A DNA stretch of 64,000 bases from Microstegium vimineum. Lineage: Eukaryota > Streptophyta > Magnoliopsida > Poales > Poaceae. Positions within the stretch are counted from its first letter, which is position 1. Every line of letters begins with the position of its first letter. The position numbers and the translations under genes are program-made. Under the pieces are notes generated by a model. It was not told where the DNA came from. It worked only from the letters and a program-made list of their open reading frames with translations, and searched no databases. The stretch is taken from assembly GCA_022036555.1 (NCBI GenBank), contig CM039122.1:46985600-47049599 (forward strand), in the 5' to 3' direction. This document shows positions 10,589 through 23,686 of the stretch, piece after piece.

Positions 10589-13254
10589 GAAGATCATGAA
10601 GATACCTAGAAGGTATTACATCCCATATTAACCAGTGTAGTTGAGGTGGTAAGAAGCTGATTCGCTAAAATTTCGTACAGGGTGAAATCGAGCTGAATTC
10701 GATTGTGTTGCACCATAAACAGATGAACAACTTCAATGTGATGCTTAGGCCCTCGGTCATGTGCACCTGTATGCGCATGCGCAAGCCATCAGCTTGCACG
10801 TCAACGTGGCTAGTGCCATGGGCTTGCATGCCGAAGTGACACCAAGTACGACACCTGCCATCTGCTGATCGCCAGCTCGTAGACATGCTATATCAGCATT
10901 CATCAGTCGAGATCTGAGGATATTTTCAAGCTTATATGCTTATAGTTTGTATGCTTATTTTCAAGCTTGTATGGTTATAGTTTGTGGTGTAATGCTACTT
11001 TATAAATAATAGCTTGTAGCTTTGTATTGAATGTCTAGAAGACAAGATGATAAATAAAATTTTAACAATATATATTCTCGAAGAAATGTCTCTTAAGTAT
11101 AGAATATCAAAGATCAATATAATACATGAAGTATTTGAATTATCATCAGAAATTACTCAAATAGAAGTTGAGTTAGAAATTTTCGACAGATCAATAAACC
11201 AGGATATATGACTTGCATATATTGTACTCCTAGAAGGATTGTGATTACATATCACTACTATGAAATAAAGCATGCATGAAGCTGCTAAATGTCAAACCAT
11301 ATAAGAATGAATAAGAATTTTTGAGGTTTCTCGAAGAAGAATTAAAATCATGTGCTAACATACTTGTATTGTATTTAAACTTATATTAGCTATAAGTATT
11401 AGTAGAAACGGTGGTGCATTAAGTTTTAATTCCAGTTGAATTAAGTGGATTATGTAAACTCATAAAAGAGTTAATGGTTACTTTATTAGCTTGAAAACTA
11501 ATACATTTAATATTCTTAGTTGCAATTCTTAGTTGAAGTAATATGTGTTAATTTTGTATGGAATAAATTAGTTTTATATGTTTTACATATAAACAATTGT
11601 CTAATTTTGCCTATTTAAATAATTTTTAATGAATTTTATCCACAAAGAAGCTTTAAGTAACAATGAATGTTATAGTTCTTTGTGCAATACTACCATGTAG
11701 GTAGAAGGGAAACTGAATTTTCTAAAAGCACATGAATAATTGGACTATATAGCATACTAAATAAATTAGAAGTTTATGTTCTACCCCAAATATATTATTG
11801 TGTACACTGAATAATACACTAAATATAGGAATTCCATGCCATAACCATTGAATACTAGAAGTATGATGCATGGAGCATAATTCTACTTGAAGTAATTCTG
11901 GCATGAAAATGAGGAGAATTTTGTGTAAAGGCATAAGAAAATGTGGGTAATATATATTTAATAAGTATAACTTTTCCAAATCTATCTTTAAGTGAAGCTT
12001 ATAGCTTTGTATTTGTTATTATCTATTTTGTTGGATTGAATGTCAATATTTCACATTACACATGAATGTGTATCACTATATTATTCTCCCGTTGAGCTAC
12101 AACTATATCCCCTCGTACATACATATTAGCATGGAAGCTATGTTTGTAGCTCGTAGCTACTAATTTTTCCCTTACAATTAAATTGGCTATCTAGCATGTT
12201 ATGCCAAAATAATTTTTATTGAAATAATGAATATGTTGCTTTTCTAATGCATTGCATGCATAAGGAATATGATTGATCTATCATCTAAGGTTAAGCAGCT
12301 TGAGATCAGGGGGAGAGTTAATATAAAATTAGCTCAATGGAGACTAACTCATTTGATGGGATGAATAATTATGAAATTAAAATGATAGATAACATACTTA
12401 TGATGATTTAGGATTTATGAAGAAAAGACATTTAGCAATTTTTGCATTATTGGCAATTAGAAAATTCTAGAAGAAATTCCATGTGAATTTGAATGTTGCG
12501 TATTTTATACATTCGAAGTATATTATCCATTTTTATGTATGAGTATTTGGATCATATTTTTAGGTTAAACAATGAAGAAGCTAGATAATGAAATAGTTTT
12601 CTAAACTATGATATGTGCAAATCAAGGGAAGAACATCTTTGAGTTTATAGGAATGATGAACATTCTTAAATGCACTTTATGTATTCTAGCTCGCTGCATT
12701 TACTGTATAATAACCCCCGTATTTAAATATATGTGTGAATATTTCCTAGAAAATTTTATCATAGCATACATAAATGGGCCTCTACCTGTAGTTGGAGTTA
12801 TATGAATTTGAATTATTTTAAGCCCATATGATAGGGGATATCTTTTGAAGTGTGCTATTAAAGATTTAATATTGGCTTTAGGGGGAGAATGCCAAATATT
12901 TTATAGCTTTGTATCTTAATGCCAAATATTATTGCCTATTCTGAATGTCAAATATTATTTCCACAGAAGGAAAATGATATAAAGAAAATATTCCTCGAAG
13001 CTTAAAGCAGGAATAATATCACACACTAAATCAAACAATAGTTTGACTAATGTTCTTGGGAAGCATGAAGCGGAGCATATGCCAGATATTTTAAAAAAAT
13101 GAGAGGAGTAACTTGAAGTTATAAATCTGAAGTTGTGTTTACTAGTAGTAAACTAAATGTTGTATACTATATTATAAAGTTAAAATCTACGGGGACGCCT
13201 GTGGATTATAGTTTAATATATACTATTAAATAGAAATAAAATAAAACTCCTCCA

Positions 13255-14692
13255 TTCTCATGAAGAGAACACCTCATGAACAAGGTTAAGCACCTCGTGA
13301 AGAGGATCATCATGAAGATGAAATCCAACACACTAAGCGTGCACATCATTAGTATTGGGTATGCAAAACAATAAATTATCTCTTGTTTTGGGAAATGACA
13401 AAGAGACAGAATAATCTCACATTATGAGAATATTGGGAGAAAATAATAGTTGTCGACAACGTTACCTCTATAATTGCATTCTCTTAAGAGAATCCGGATC
13501 CGAAAAACAAAGTCCATGGCAAAGTTGCTTGCAACGATTATATCAAGTCAATAAAGAAAGCAATTGAGGTTGAATCTCCAACTTAGAAATAAAGTTCTGC
13601 TATATCTCTGGTAAATGAAATGAATAAATTTGAAATATGCAGTCAATAAGTGGATTATGAAGATCCATATATAAATTGCAACATATAAAAATCTCATACT
13701 AAGTATTAAGAAGTCTAAGGTATAATATATTCCTGAATGAATATTGAATTCTCAAGAAGAGCATGTCCTAGAAGGAATAGTCATCGAATGACTTAGTATT
13801 AAATATCACTATCTCATAGAAGAGAAATATTATTTAGCAAAAATGAGAATATCCTTGAAGGAATTAATCCATGAAGGATTTATCGGTCGATTCTTGAATA
13901 AACATTATCAATTCTTGAAGTGAATATAGACCCGAGAGAAACCAAAATGAGTAATAATAAACATCATGAAGATGTCATACAAACACTCAGAAAGTGTATA
14001 TATGTAAAGCTAGCAATGAAGTATTGATATCCTCTAAATATACCATAGAAGGTATAAGGATAATGGTGATTTGGCAATTGAATTATCCCCTAAATGCCAA
14101 ATACAAGACTGGATTTACTCTTGAGTGATACAATCAAAATCTCGAAGATTTATAGAACATATAATTTGTAAATCCACTAAGAAAGGATTTTAAATATTCA
14201 AACTCTAGTATAAGTTTGATATATTATCTAGAAGATATTAAATATTGTAACTTATTTACTCCATATTCTTATGAAAGGATTTACCTGAAGTATAAAATTT
14301 ATTTGTTTCGCACAACTAATAAGTGGTCATTATGCACGAAGCATATTGCTCTTGTTTATACTCTTATTATAATTCATAAAAAAAATTGAGCCAATTTTTG
14401 AAAGATATAATATTATGGTACTGCATACCATCAATTAAGCACATATTTATGAAAATTGTGACTTGAACAATGAAGTTCAAAGGATTGAATCTACATTGAA
14501 GATAATTAAAACCACTAGAATTACAAAGATCAAGTAGATCATATTTGCTAAAACATTGAAGTTTATGCATAGATCATGAAGATAAATATTTATTTATGAA
14601 GAATAAAAGATTTTGAAGAATACATATCCAAGAAGGTTAAATATTGTACTCTTTTTCCCTATGTGAGTTTTTACTTGAAGATTTCTCACATA
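13255..14692 (+). repeat. field of short hairpins with GAA-containing loops upstream of the copia 3' LTR
   Basis: Perfect inverted repeats with 4-8 bp stems and loops mostly of the form NNGAA recur every 30-80 bp but with different stem sequences. Examples: TTCTC-ATGAA-GAGAA (13255-13269), AATCC-ATGAA-GGATT (13866-13880), ACATC-ATGAA-GATGT (13961-13975), ACACT-CAGAA-AGTGT (13983-13997), TATACC-ATAGAA-GGTATA (14039-14056), AAATCT-CGA-AGATTT (14137-14151), TTGAAC-AATGAA-GTTCAA (14463-14480), TTTATT-TATGAAG-AATAAA (14589-14607) and TATGTGAG/CTCACATA (14660-14692). Similar ones occur back to 10593. A 16-bp palindrome lies at 13478-13493. Confidence 0.75.
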
Positions 14693-14832
14693 AGGTTTTT
14701 AATGAGACAACATGTGCAATACAATTAACGAATGTGATGTACTCTTTCTCCAAGAACCATTTTTTCCACTGAGTTTTCGAATGGAGTTTTTAACGAGGCA
14801 TGTGCATATCGTGGTAATCGCCCAAGGAGGAA

Positions 14833-15059
14833 TGTTGTAAAACACATGGACTCTATCCTAGAAGGAAAGGAAAAGGATCAATCCTAATCCTAGTCCGTTT
14901 GTATGTAGGCTCTTACCAAATTCATAGACACTGACAGGACTACATCAATATCAAGAGAAATAAAGAATAGTCTCCCTATCTTGTGTCTACTTGTTCTATT
15001 ATTTTCATCTACTATGATCATGAGAGACGGAGAGGAAAAAATCCGAACCGTCGACAACA
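14833..15059 (+). repeat. 3' LTR of the copia remnant
   Basis: It begins TGTTGTAAAACAC immediately after the purine tract and ends CGTCGACAACA, giving TGTTGT/ACAACA termini over 227 bp. Short LTRs of this size occur in several plant copia lineages. Its right end lies 213 bp before the start codon of the enoyl-CoA hydratase gene. Confidence 0.7.
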
Positions 15060-15271
15060 AATTTTATAAAAAAAACTTCACGAATCGTGCCTGATCTATC
15101 TATCCATATACAACCATATCCAAAGATGTGTCCGTTGTGTTGCGTCTGTCTCCTTCCCTCTCTGCCCATCTCTACTCTGCCTGACGCGGCGACACATCGT
15201 CACTGCCCAATCAGTCTCCCAGTATTACCCGGGCTCCGTCGCGCCTGCTGCTTCAGTCCAGCTCTCCCAAC

Positions 15272-17970
15272 ATGCTCGGCCTGCGGCGCCTCCTCGCTGT
15301 CTCCGGGCGCCACGTGCCGGAGGTCACCTCCCACAGCGCCGTCTTCTTTCGCGCCCTCCAAATCCTCGCGCAGCCGGGGCCCGTCCGCCTCCAAAAGCTC
15401 TCGGCTCCGGACACCGGTCTGTCTGTAGTACTGACCCCCATCTCAGCAAAATTTCGGATTTGCTTGTAGGGATTGTGTTTCCCAGCTGTGAATTCGTTGG
15501 CTACAGGGATCGTGGAGCTGAGGTTGGAGCGGCCGGAGGCCAAGAACGCCATAGGGAAGGAGATGCTCCAGGGGCTGCGGAGCGCGATCCAGGAGGTGGA
15601 GGCCGACACGGCTGCAAACGTCGTCTTGGTCGCGAGCTCGGTGCCCAAGGTTTTCTGCGCGGGTGCCGATCTCAAGGTACCGGTTGTATTAGCTCTATTC
15701 TGCCTGTTTCATTTTGCTCATTGCTACTCTCATTAGGATTCCTACTAGTTCGTGCGTTGTGCCAACACAGGGTATCTTTCAGTGGCCACAATTGCTTATG
15801 GGATGTCAGTTTAGTTGCTATAGGTCAAAATCAAATATGCCTTCTTGTTTTCGTTAGACAGTATTGCAATTTAGATGTCTAATTGTCTATAATGCATATG
15901 CTGACACAGGTGTTTTTGTGAGACTCATGAGCGGTTTTTTCAATTGCATTAACCCCCACACTTCCAAGTCGTTGTTGATGGACTAGTTGCTAATATTATG
16001 TGCAGTGACAATTGAGTATTCCGGGAAGACAATTTGTGAATTATATAATCATTTCATTTCAAACAAAGAATAAATGATCCTAGGTGAAAACCTTTGGCTT
16101 GTTGAGTTTCTAGAGCACATAGAGAACTTGGTATTCAAATGAATATCAGAAAAAAAAAATTCGGAACCTTTTTTCATATTTTATTTACAAATTGAGAAAA
16201 AATAGATCAACAGCTACTGGAAGGTCAGACTTATATTCTAAGTAGGCTGATTGGTGACAAAATCTAAAGTTAGCATAAATGTACTACATTATGAGTAATT
16301 TAAGTAGCTACGACTCTTTGCGCACTGTTTACAGTGTTGCTTTATGAAGAAATTTGTTTGATTTGATAAACAAGTGCTACCCATTTGTTTATATTTGACC
16401 TTTGTATATAAGTTACACTAAAACTAAACCATGTATCTGTTTTACAGAAAACTATGGATGCAATGATGTACTGCATGTCCTTTATGTTGACAGGAAAGGA
16501 GGTTGATGGGCCCTACTGAAGTTCGGGACTTCGTTAATTCCTTAAGATCTACATTTTCATCCTTTGAGGTTTGTTGAAATAATAATATATTCTTCTATAT
16601 CTATACAGTTGATCTCAGATTTTTAGAAAGTTAGAAAATCCATGGAGATGCAAATGAAACTTCAGATAAAGATATCCAGACCAATGTTCATTCAATATGC
16701 ATTCTCATTGCGTTTTAACTGACAGATGCTGCATAAATCCTCCAATAGATGTATTTTTTTTTCTATAATGATTAAACAGGCACTATCTATTCCTACAATT
16801 GCTGTTGTCGAAGGGGTTGCTTTCGGTGGCGGGTTAGAATTGGCTTTGTCATGTGATCTACGCATATGTGGTATTGATTTTAATCTGCATCCATCTTATG
16901 CTTACACGAATAGTTTTTGCTCAATTTCTCTCACCAAATGAATGCATTTCTTCTTTTCAAAATGATGTCAGGCAACGATGCAAAATTCAGTTTGCCAGAG
17001 ACTGGCCTTGCTATTATTCCAGGGTATGTCACCGAGTCCGTTCTTTACTTTGAAATTTCTTTTTTTGTTTTCTCTCAAATAAAGTTGGAGGTTTTGAGCC
17101 ACGGTAGCCATGTAAATTTAATTATAACTACAAGTCAAACCTGTTTTTGCTATACAATTTCTTGCCTTAATGCATGCATTCCACCCTTCATAACAATGTT
17201 GAAAATTTCACCCTTGATTCTGATTTTCTTGACACACGAAGGCTGTTGTATTGATCATTATACTTGAGTTGAGTGGCATGTCACAGTGAAGTTATCTTGA
17301 GAATTATTTGGAGGTTCAGTTTCAAATGATATTTTCAGCTGTTGACATCCATTTGATACAATATACAGTGCTGGAGGAACACAGCGCCTTCCTAGGATTG
17401 TTGGAAGGTCAAGAGCAAAGGAACTAATATTCACTGGTCGTAGATTTGATGCGGTGGAAGCTGTAACTATGGGTCAGTTTAACATCTTCAGATTTGCTTC
17501 CTGCTGCTATGAGTTCTTCTTCCTGAAGGACACCTTTTATCGATTCTTAGAAGGGTCATGTATGCTCACATGGCAGGAGTAGTAAACTACTGTGTTCCTG
17601 CTGGCGAGGCTTATCAAAAGGCTCTTGAACTTGCGCGGGAGATAAACCAGAAAGTAAGAAACCACTTTAACAGACTACATGCTCAAAATACTTTGTTTGT
17701 CTCTGTTCATTATTTTGCTTCAATTGGTTCATGCTAGTCGCTAGATCACTGCCCCATCCTTGTAAATATTTCGAGATTGGTTCTTTATTTCAGGGCCCAT
17801 TAGCGGTAAAAATGGCTAAGAAGTCCATCAATCAAGGGGCAGAGGTAGACATGCCCTCGGCATTGGCTGTTGAAGAAGAATGCTACGAGCAAGTCCTGCA
17901 CACTCAGGATCGTCTTGAAGGTCTAGCCGCATTTGCCGAGAAAAGAAAGCCTGTGTATAAAGGGAAGTAG
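15272..17970 (+). CDS. enoyl-CoA hydratase/isomerase family protein, mitochondrial type
   Basis: Eight exons join into 296 residues: 15272-15416, 15507-15676, 16494-16568, 16780-16870, 16972-17023, 17369-17472, 17577-17653 and 17794-17970. All have GT/AG junctions and the frame closes exactly. The N-terminus (MLGLRRLLAVSGRHV) is Arg-rich and fits a mitochondrial presequence. The crotonase core shows FCAGADLK (oxyanion hole), GGGLELALSCD with the first catalytic Glu (about 150) and FSLPETGLAIIPGAGGTQR with the second (about 170). It most resembles plant probable enoyl-CoA hydratase 2, related to animal methylglutaconyl-CoA hydratase (AUH), so a role in mitochondrial branched-chain amino acid or fatty acid breakdown is likely. 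The gene looks intact. A copia LTR ends 213 bp upstream. Confidence 0.93.
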
Positions 17971-20900
17971 GGATGTACATGGTCTTAGATTCATAAGGGA
18001 AAGAGTCACAATAACATGCCATCCCAATAATAGTGGCATGACTGCACCATATGTGCACATTCATGTCTTTCTCTGTAACTTTCAGAAAATAAGGATGCAT
18101 CTGGGCTGCTACCTATTTTGAAGTGAATCGGCTGCGGCTTTGGACTATATCACTATAGATATGACATATTAGACCAGATTCTCCTGGGCTGAACACAGTG
18201 CATTTCCCTTACAAATGTGAGATTTGAGTTGGATCTCAATCTCATCTCTATCTCTACTACTACTACATATAATACATAAAAAAACATTCCTAAAGCCCAC
18301 AACAAAATAACTATAAACTATCCCCCACAGTCATTATCTCTTAACCTCTCCTAAACGCACCCAAACAAATGTATCCAAAACTCAATCAAACTTTCAAACG
18401 AAGGGATCAGATCTATTCTAATCACTCTTTTACTCTTATACTCACTCAAATCCAACGGATCAGCTTGCCCGCATGAATCCTCATCACTCGTACCTCTCAC
18501 CCTGCGACACACAGCCCACGCGTGACGGCTCGAGGCATGACTCTCTCCCTCCCGATGCCACTCCCCGAGGCCGTGCTTCCCTCCCTTTCCTCGGGGGAAT
18601 TTACATTTTTAGCATTATAACGAATGTCACTAACTGGAATAGCACTCTTAGAAATTTTCTTACACATTTACCATCTTCGCCTACGTGGCTGGGCGCACGG
18701 TAAAAAGACAAAGTTGCCCCTGCTCTACTCCTCTCTCTCCCTCTCCGACATCTGGGTCCCATAGCTCCCTCTCACTGTCACGTGGGTCCCATACAATCTG
18801 ACACATGGTTATTTTCCTTATTTGCCAAATTCAGTGTTTCCCTCTAACTGAGCAGTTATAATATGAAAATGCAGGTTCATTAATATTCAATTGACATCCA
18901 GGCTCGGTGTGCTCTGAGTGCTGGAGCCTCTCAAGGGTCGTGGCACTGCGGCTGCTACAGCCAGAGGGGAAGGGCGCCATGGTTCAGACCATGCTCGGTG
19001 TGCTCTGGGTGCTGGAGCCGGAGGGGAAGGACTGATGGAGCCTCTGCATGAAGCACGAGTACCTCACCCCCAGGTTCATGCCTGTTTGTTCATTTTCCCC
19101 TCATCTGAATCTGTCAATTCATATTTGAGTTTTATGGTTGTCGTCAAATATGGATTAAATGTTTCGATCCTAATCTGCTTACACTTTTTAGATAATTTAT
19201 ATTTCAAATCTGTTATTAGTTTACTTATGTAACGGTTATACTATCAAATTGTAGATATTAAAATTTTAATCTGCTGGTTGTTCAGGATCCTGTAGACTGA
19301 ATTTTTTTCAATGATCTATTAATCAATGACAAGGTTGGCTTGGTGGTCTCAGTGAATATTGGTGTCATATATTGGACAATAGGTAAAATCATATCTTGCC
19401 ATTAAACAGTACTGCATAATTTTCATGTCAATGTTGATTTTTGGTTTTTACTCTGGACTGAATGTGTTTCGAAATCTATTCATACAGGGCTCCCCATGTG
19501 AACAAGGGCTCTATAAAAGTTCAGGCTAGCAGCAAAGTACTCTATTTCTTTGTCAAGGTCAGTGAGTTTGATATTATTCCTGATTGAGCTCAGATCTTTG
19601 CATATCAAGTGATGGAAAACAAGAAGTGTACCATTGTTATCTATGGCTTTATATGAGAAGGAAGTATCATTTCAAACAGGTAAAAATTCAATTTTTGGTG
19701 TAGTGAGTGGCACATATCATCTTACTCTGACATATCATCCAACCTTCGTAAATAGAAAAATATTCTTTAAATCAACTTGTATACTTTACTTGAAATAATA
19801 GTGGTGGGTATATTGGTAGAGATATAAACATGCGCCTGACTGATTTGGATACAAGATCGAATTTTACTCTTCAAAAATAAACTTTAATGCTTTATGCAAA
19901 AAATAGTCACTGCTGCCCATATTATATCTGGATATAAACTTGAGATAAAGGCTTACATGGAGTAAGAATCAGATATACCTTGACAAGAGAAGAGAAGTAG
20001 ATAGTATGAGTAGAGATTTGGGGCAAATTTCGAAGAATGCGATGCCGCCATCTACAAATAAGTAAGATTTTTTATGCAGACCTGCATTAGATTATTGTAT
20101 TTGTATTCAGAAGTTCCACTGATATGTTGCATTAAAGTATGAGTAGATGAGTAGATTTGGGGCAAATTTGAAGAAACATTAGGAGAGGCTTCGACAAAAA
20201 GTAGCATGTAACATGGGAGCAATTTATAATGGGGTGACATATACTCCGTAAGTGATTACATAGCACTACCATGATATGAATCCTGAAGATGCTGACATTG
20301 GAAAATAGATTCGGTTGGCTCTTTTTTTGGACAACTGAGTCAGTTGGCTGTTGGTATTGAAATGCTGGAGTCTTTGTTTCGAATCTTGGTCCAAAGCTTA
20401 GTAGCTAAATTGTTATGTCCTTACCGTAAGTAGTCTAAAAAATATTTTTCACAGTAGCTGTACACAGACTGTGATTGCTATAATCCTGAAACTGTATTTT
20501 ATTGACTTGTGTCCTTTTGACGTTCCTTGTGATAAAATCTAATACACAGCTCAGCATCTGCATGCATAATGTGCTAATTATTTGGTATTTATGAACGGTT
20601 TGGGCCGGCTGACTGGCTCTCGTATTGCCGGAGCTTGTTGATGAATTACTGACAACTTGCTTTTTTCTGATGTCTGTTTTTTGTTTGACTCCAAACAGAG
20701 ATCATGGATGCATGTATGTGTTGTACTAGCTGGACTACTGAATTGGAATTGATCTTTTGTTTTTTGCAAGTAAAGTGGAAATGATATTCTTAATTTGGAA
20801 TGAGAAGAACAAATGTGTCACACTACAAACATGACAGGAGCAGATGCATATACTCATCATTCAGGTTAGTTTTGCGAGTATTTGATCGACGTGTGGTTTT

Positions 20901-23686
20901 CATGGGGATTTTGTTTGCATTGTGTTGGTGCAGAGGATTCATATCCAAACAAGATGAAGCAAAGCCGAGCTGTCAGTTGGGGCTCACAGATAGGAACTGC
21001 ATATATGAGACTGAAAAGCAAATAAAGACTGGATGATACATGCCTTTTTTTTTGAAAGCATGTGCCACAATTTGATTATCAATGAATTGTGAAAAATATT
21101 CTCTAAATTACCAATGCGGCATGGTAGCCTTGTTTTGCTTACTTGTCTGTGTTTTGCCATCATTGAATTCTTCCCTGAAATTGATGCTTGTTCATAGTGT
21201 ACATAAATACTACTCTTCAAACAAAATTTAGTAACCTTCACTGCAGTTGAAGGTTACTCTGATGTTTATATTTTGTACTACTAACATTGAAGTCAAATCA
21301 GGTTGTGATGTATATCTTGACTTTTGTTCCTTTACAGATGCAACGGGGAAAAATCAGTTTGGATTTCATCTCATAGGGCAAAAGGAAAAGTCATAATGAC
21401 AAAATCACTGCAACAAGAATGATTTTTTTCTTGGTTTACAACTACCTGTGTATGCGTTGCCAATTTTTGTGAGAAGATGGAGTACCTGTTTATACATTCT
21501 CATGTTCGTGAAGAACAAGGTAGAAAAAATTTATTACTTTTTTGTAAATTTATGGGAATTATTTATTCATTCTAATGTTGAGGATAGTTTGGTTGGCTGG
21601 TGCCTAGTGGTCCATGTGAGAACCTTGGCTGCACCGGAATTCTCAAGCATAGGGAAGTATGAAATGTAGATTCCATTTCAACTTCTTAAGTGTCTTGCTA
21701 TGTAATTAACAATATAATAACTCTTTGTGCTGTTTCTTTTTTTTTTTGAATCATAAATCTATTTCATCGGTAAATTGATTACCAAAAGACATACTATCAT
21801 TCTTTGTGTTTTTGTTTTTTTATTATAACGAAAAAATATTCCGTAGCGTTAGCACGAGCATTATACTAGTTGAGCAAAAGAAATCGTTGTACAACTTGCA
21901 AGTTTATTGGGTACTACTTTTTTTTCTAGCAACGTTTATTGGGTAGCAATATGTCAAGCAAACTCACGTCCGGCATATCCATACCACTATCGGGTCCACA
22001 TTCGGGCTTTTTTCATTGTTTTCCCGGCCCAGTCGTAGCGTTCAAGCCCGCGTGCGCCGCGACATTACGCCACCGCTATGGGGCGGTGCACCGTTGTCCC
22101 GCGTAGTAGCGTTCCGTTCGCCCTACATTTGCTGTTCCGCGCTTTCTTTCCATTTCCCTACCCGATCTGCATTAGCTCTGCCCTCCCCACCCGCCTCATC
22201 CCTTCGTATCGTCAAGCTCCGCTGTTCTCATGTCCCCTCGCGCGGCTGACAATGGTGAAGCTCGTTTTCCCGCTGGGCAACTTTTGGTTGTCATGAACCA
22301 TTAGTGGGTCCCGCCCCTCCTGTCTTCCTGCCCCCGGACGCTAGAAGGGTTTGTTTTTCATGTTCTGGCTATCGATCTGCCGCGGGTGGGCTTGTGCTGT
22401 TACTATTCTGAGTTTTTCCGATGGGGATGTATGTTTGCATCCATAGCCTTGGACACACTGCTGAGGGTGATTCCCCTCTTTGTCTAGTCCATCCCTGGTA
22501 AGTAAAGAGGTTTAATTCATTGTCCCATGGTCTTTTTCAATGTGTGCTTCGTTGATTTGACTTTTGTTGTTGAATGAAAGGGATTGATGGTTTTTTGTAT
22601 TTTGTGTAACATGATACAAGAATCGGTCTGCTACATCGACCGCCGGGGGCAAGGTGTGCTTGTATCAACCTATTCTGTTTTTCCTGTCCTGTGACTGTAA
22701 TGTTTTCAACACAATGCCTTGGCCACCTTGGTGATGCTCTGTGGTCTAGGTCCATGCCCCGAAGTAGGAAAGAGAAGGTTTAATTACAATTGTGCTAGTA
22801 CCTCTTTCAAAGTTTGAGAGATGTTGATTTGTGTTGTTAGAATTGTATGTTGATTATCTTTCTGAAATTTGTACATGTTACCAGTATCGGTCCTCAGTCC
22901 TTGAAACAGATTTTGTGATTTAGTTTGTTAATCACTGCAATATCATCTTGTGATTAGACATGTCGACTTGTGTTTATATGTGATAGATGCCCAGAAATTG
23001 GAAAATAATGTAACTGTAGCTGTTGTCTAGGAAACCATATATTGAACTGTACATTTTTTTTCATTTGCTTATTTGTTGCTCTAAGCTCTATCCACACTGC
23101 CACACTGGTTTTGTAGTACTATGTGGAGGTGGTATATTACTTAATGAGCCCTTCGAACTGATCCTTTATGCTGTTACTAAACAAATACTCGATACTCAAG
23201 GAGTACCTAAAATTTTTAGGCCATCAAGTAAATCTCCACTGACTGCTTCTGCGTTGTGGTACCGTATAGAATTGCTACATAAAAAACCTATCAAGATACA
23301 TTCATTTTCTTTGGTTAATTTGCCTGATATGCACAAATTTTTCTGTGGCATAGATGCTCTTCCTATGAAATATCAACTTCTTATGATATCCAGTTTTTGT
23401 TCTTACTTCATTTTTTTTGTAAAATTCAATAAACTATCCGTTTCATTTTTCAAAGAACCAGTTTATTCACATCTGACTCCCATTTAATGGTATTAAAGCA
23501 AACAGATACATGTGCTTCTTCTTGTTTACTTTTTGAGTTGTGCATAATTTTCTGATGGACATCAATTCACAAGTATATTTGTCTCCAATTTGAACATATG
23601 TTAATTTATTTGAATTTCTTTTTGACCTTGAGAATATTCCTGACTCAATGTTGGTTCTATATTTTTCTATCCCTGAATTTGTGTAG
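17971..23686. other. intergenic region with exon-like fragments, no gene identified
   Basis: The first 400 bp hold the 3' UTR of the hydratase. Around 18902-19070 a GC-rich patch contains a near-direct repeat (GCTCGGTGTGCTCTG at 18902 and 18992) and reads as LEPEGKD, stop, WSLCMKHEYLTP. A possible exon at 19489-19560 reads APHVNKGSIKVQASSK with AG before and GT after. Another at 20934-21035 reads EDSYPNKMKQSRAVSWGSQ. I recognise none of them. A GC-rich CpG patch at 22010-22330 followed by a GTAAGT donor at 22498 could be the 5' end of a transcript. The rest is AT-rich and unremarkable. Confidence 0.4.

Larger units (their letters stand above)
10590..15059 (+). mobile_element. Ty1/copia-type LTR retrotransposon remnant, 3' part
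   Basis: The right end is recognisable: a pre-LTR segment with the plant copia phrase GGTTTTTAATGAGACA and a second GAGTTTTTAACGAGGCA (14690-14800), a purine-rich tract CCAAGGAGGAA and a short 3' LTR. The interior is AT-rich, with purine-rich islands AGGGGGAGA near 12310 and 12880, and no intact pol domain was found in any frame. It contains many short inverted repeats. The left boundary is set only by the first hairpins of the same type (10593-10616) and is uncertain; no 5' LTR was found. It may be a composite of nested fragments. Confidence 0.6.

Noticed and set aside
13255..14692. CRISPR-like array
   Set aside because: The repeats are short hairpins with different stems and no constant repeat or spacer length, in a plant retroelement; not CRISPR.
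22255..22299. Small ATG frame after the CpG patch as N-terminus of UCH
   Set aside because: It ends after 14 codons and has no similarity to UCH N-termini.
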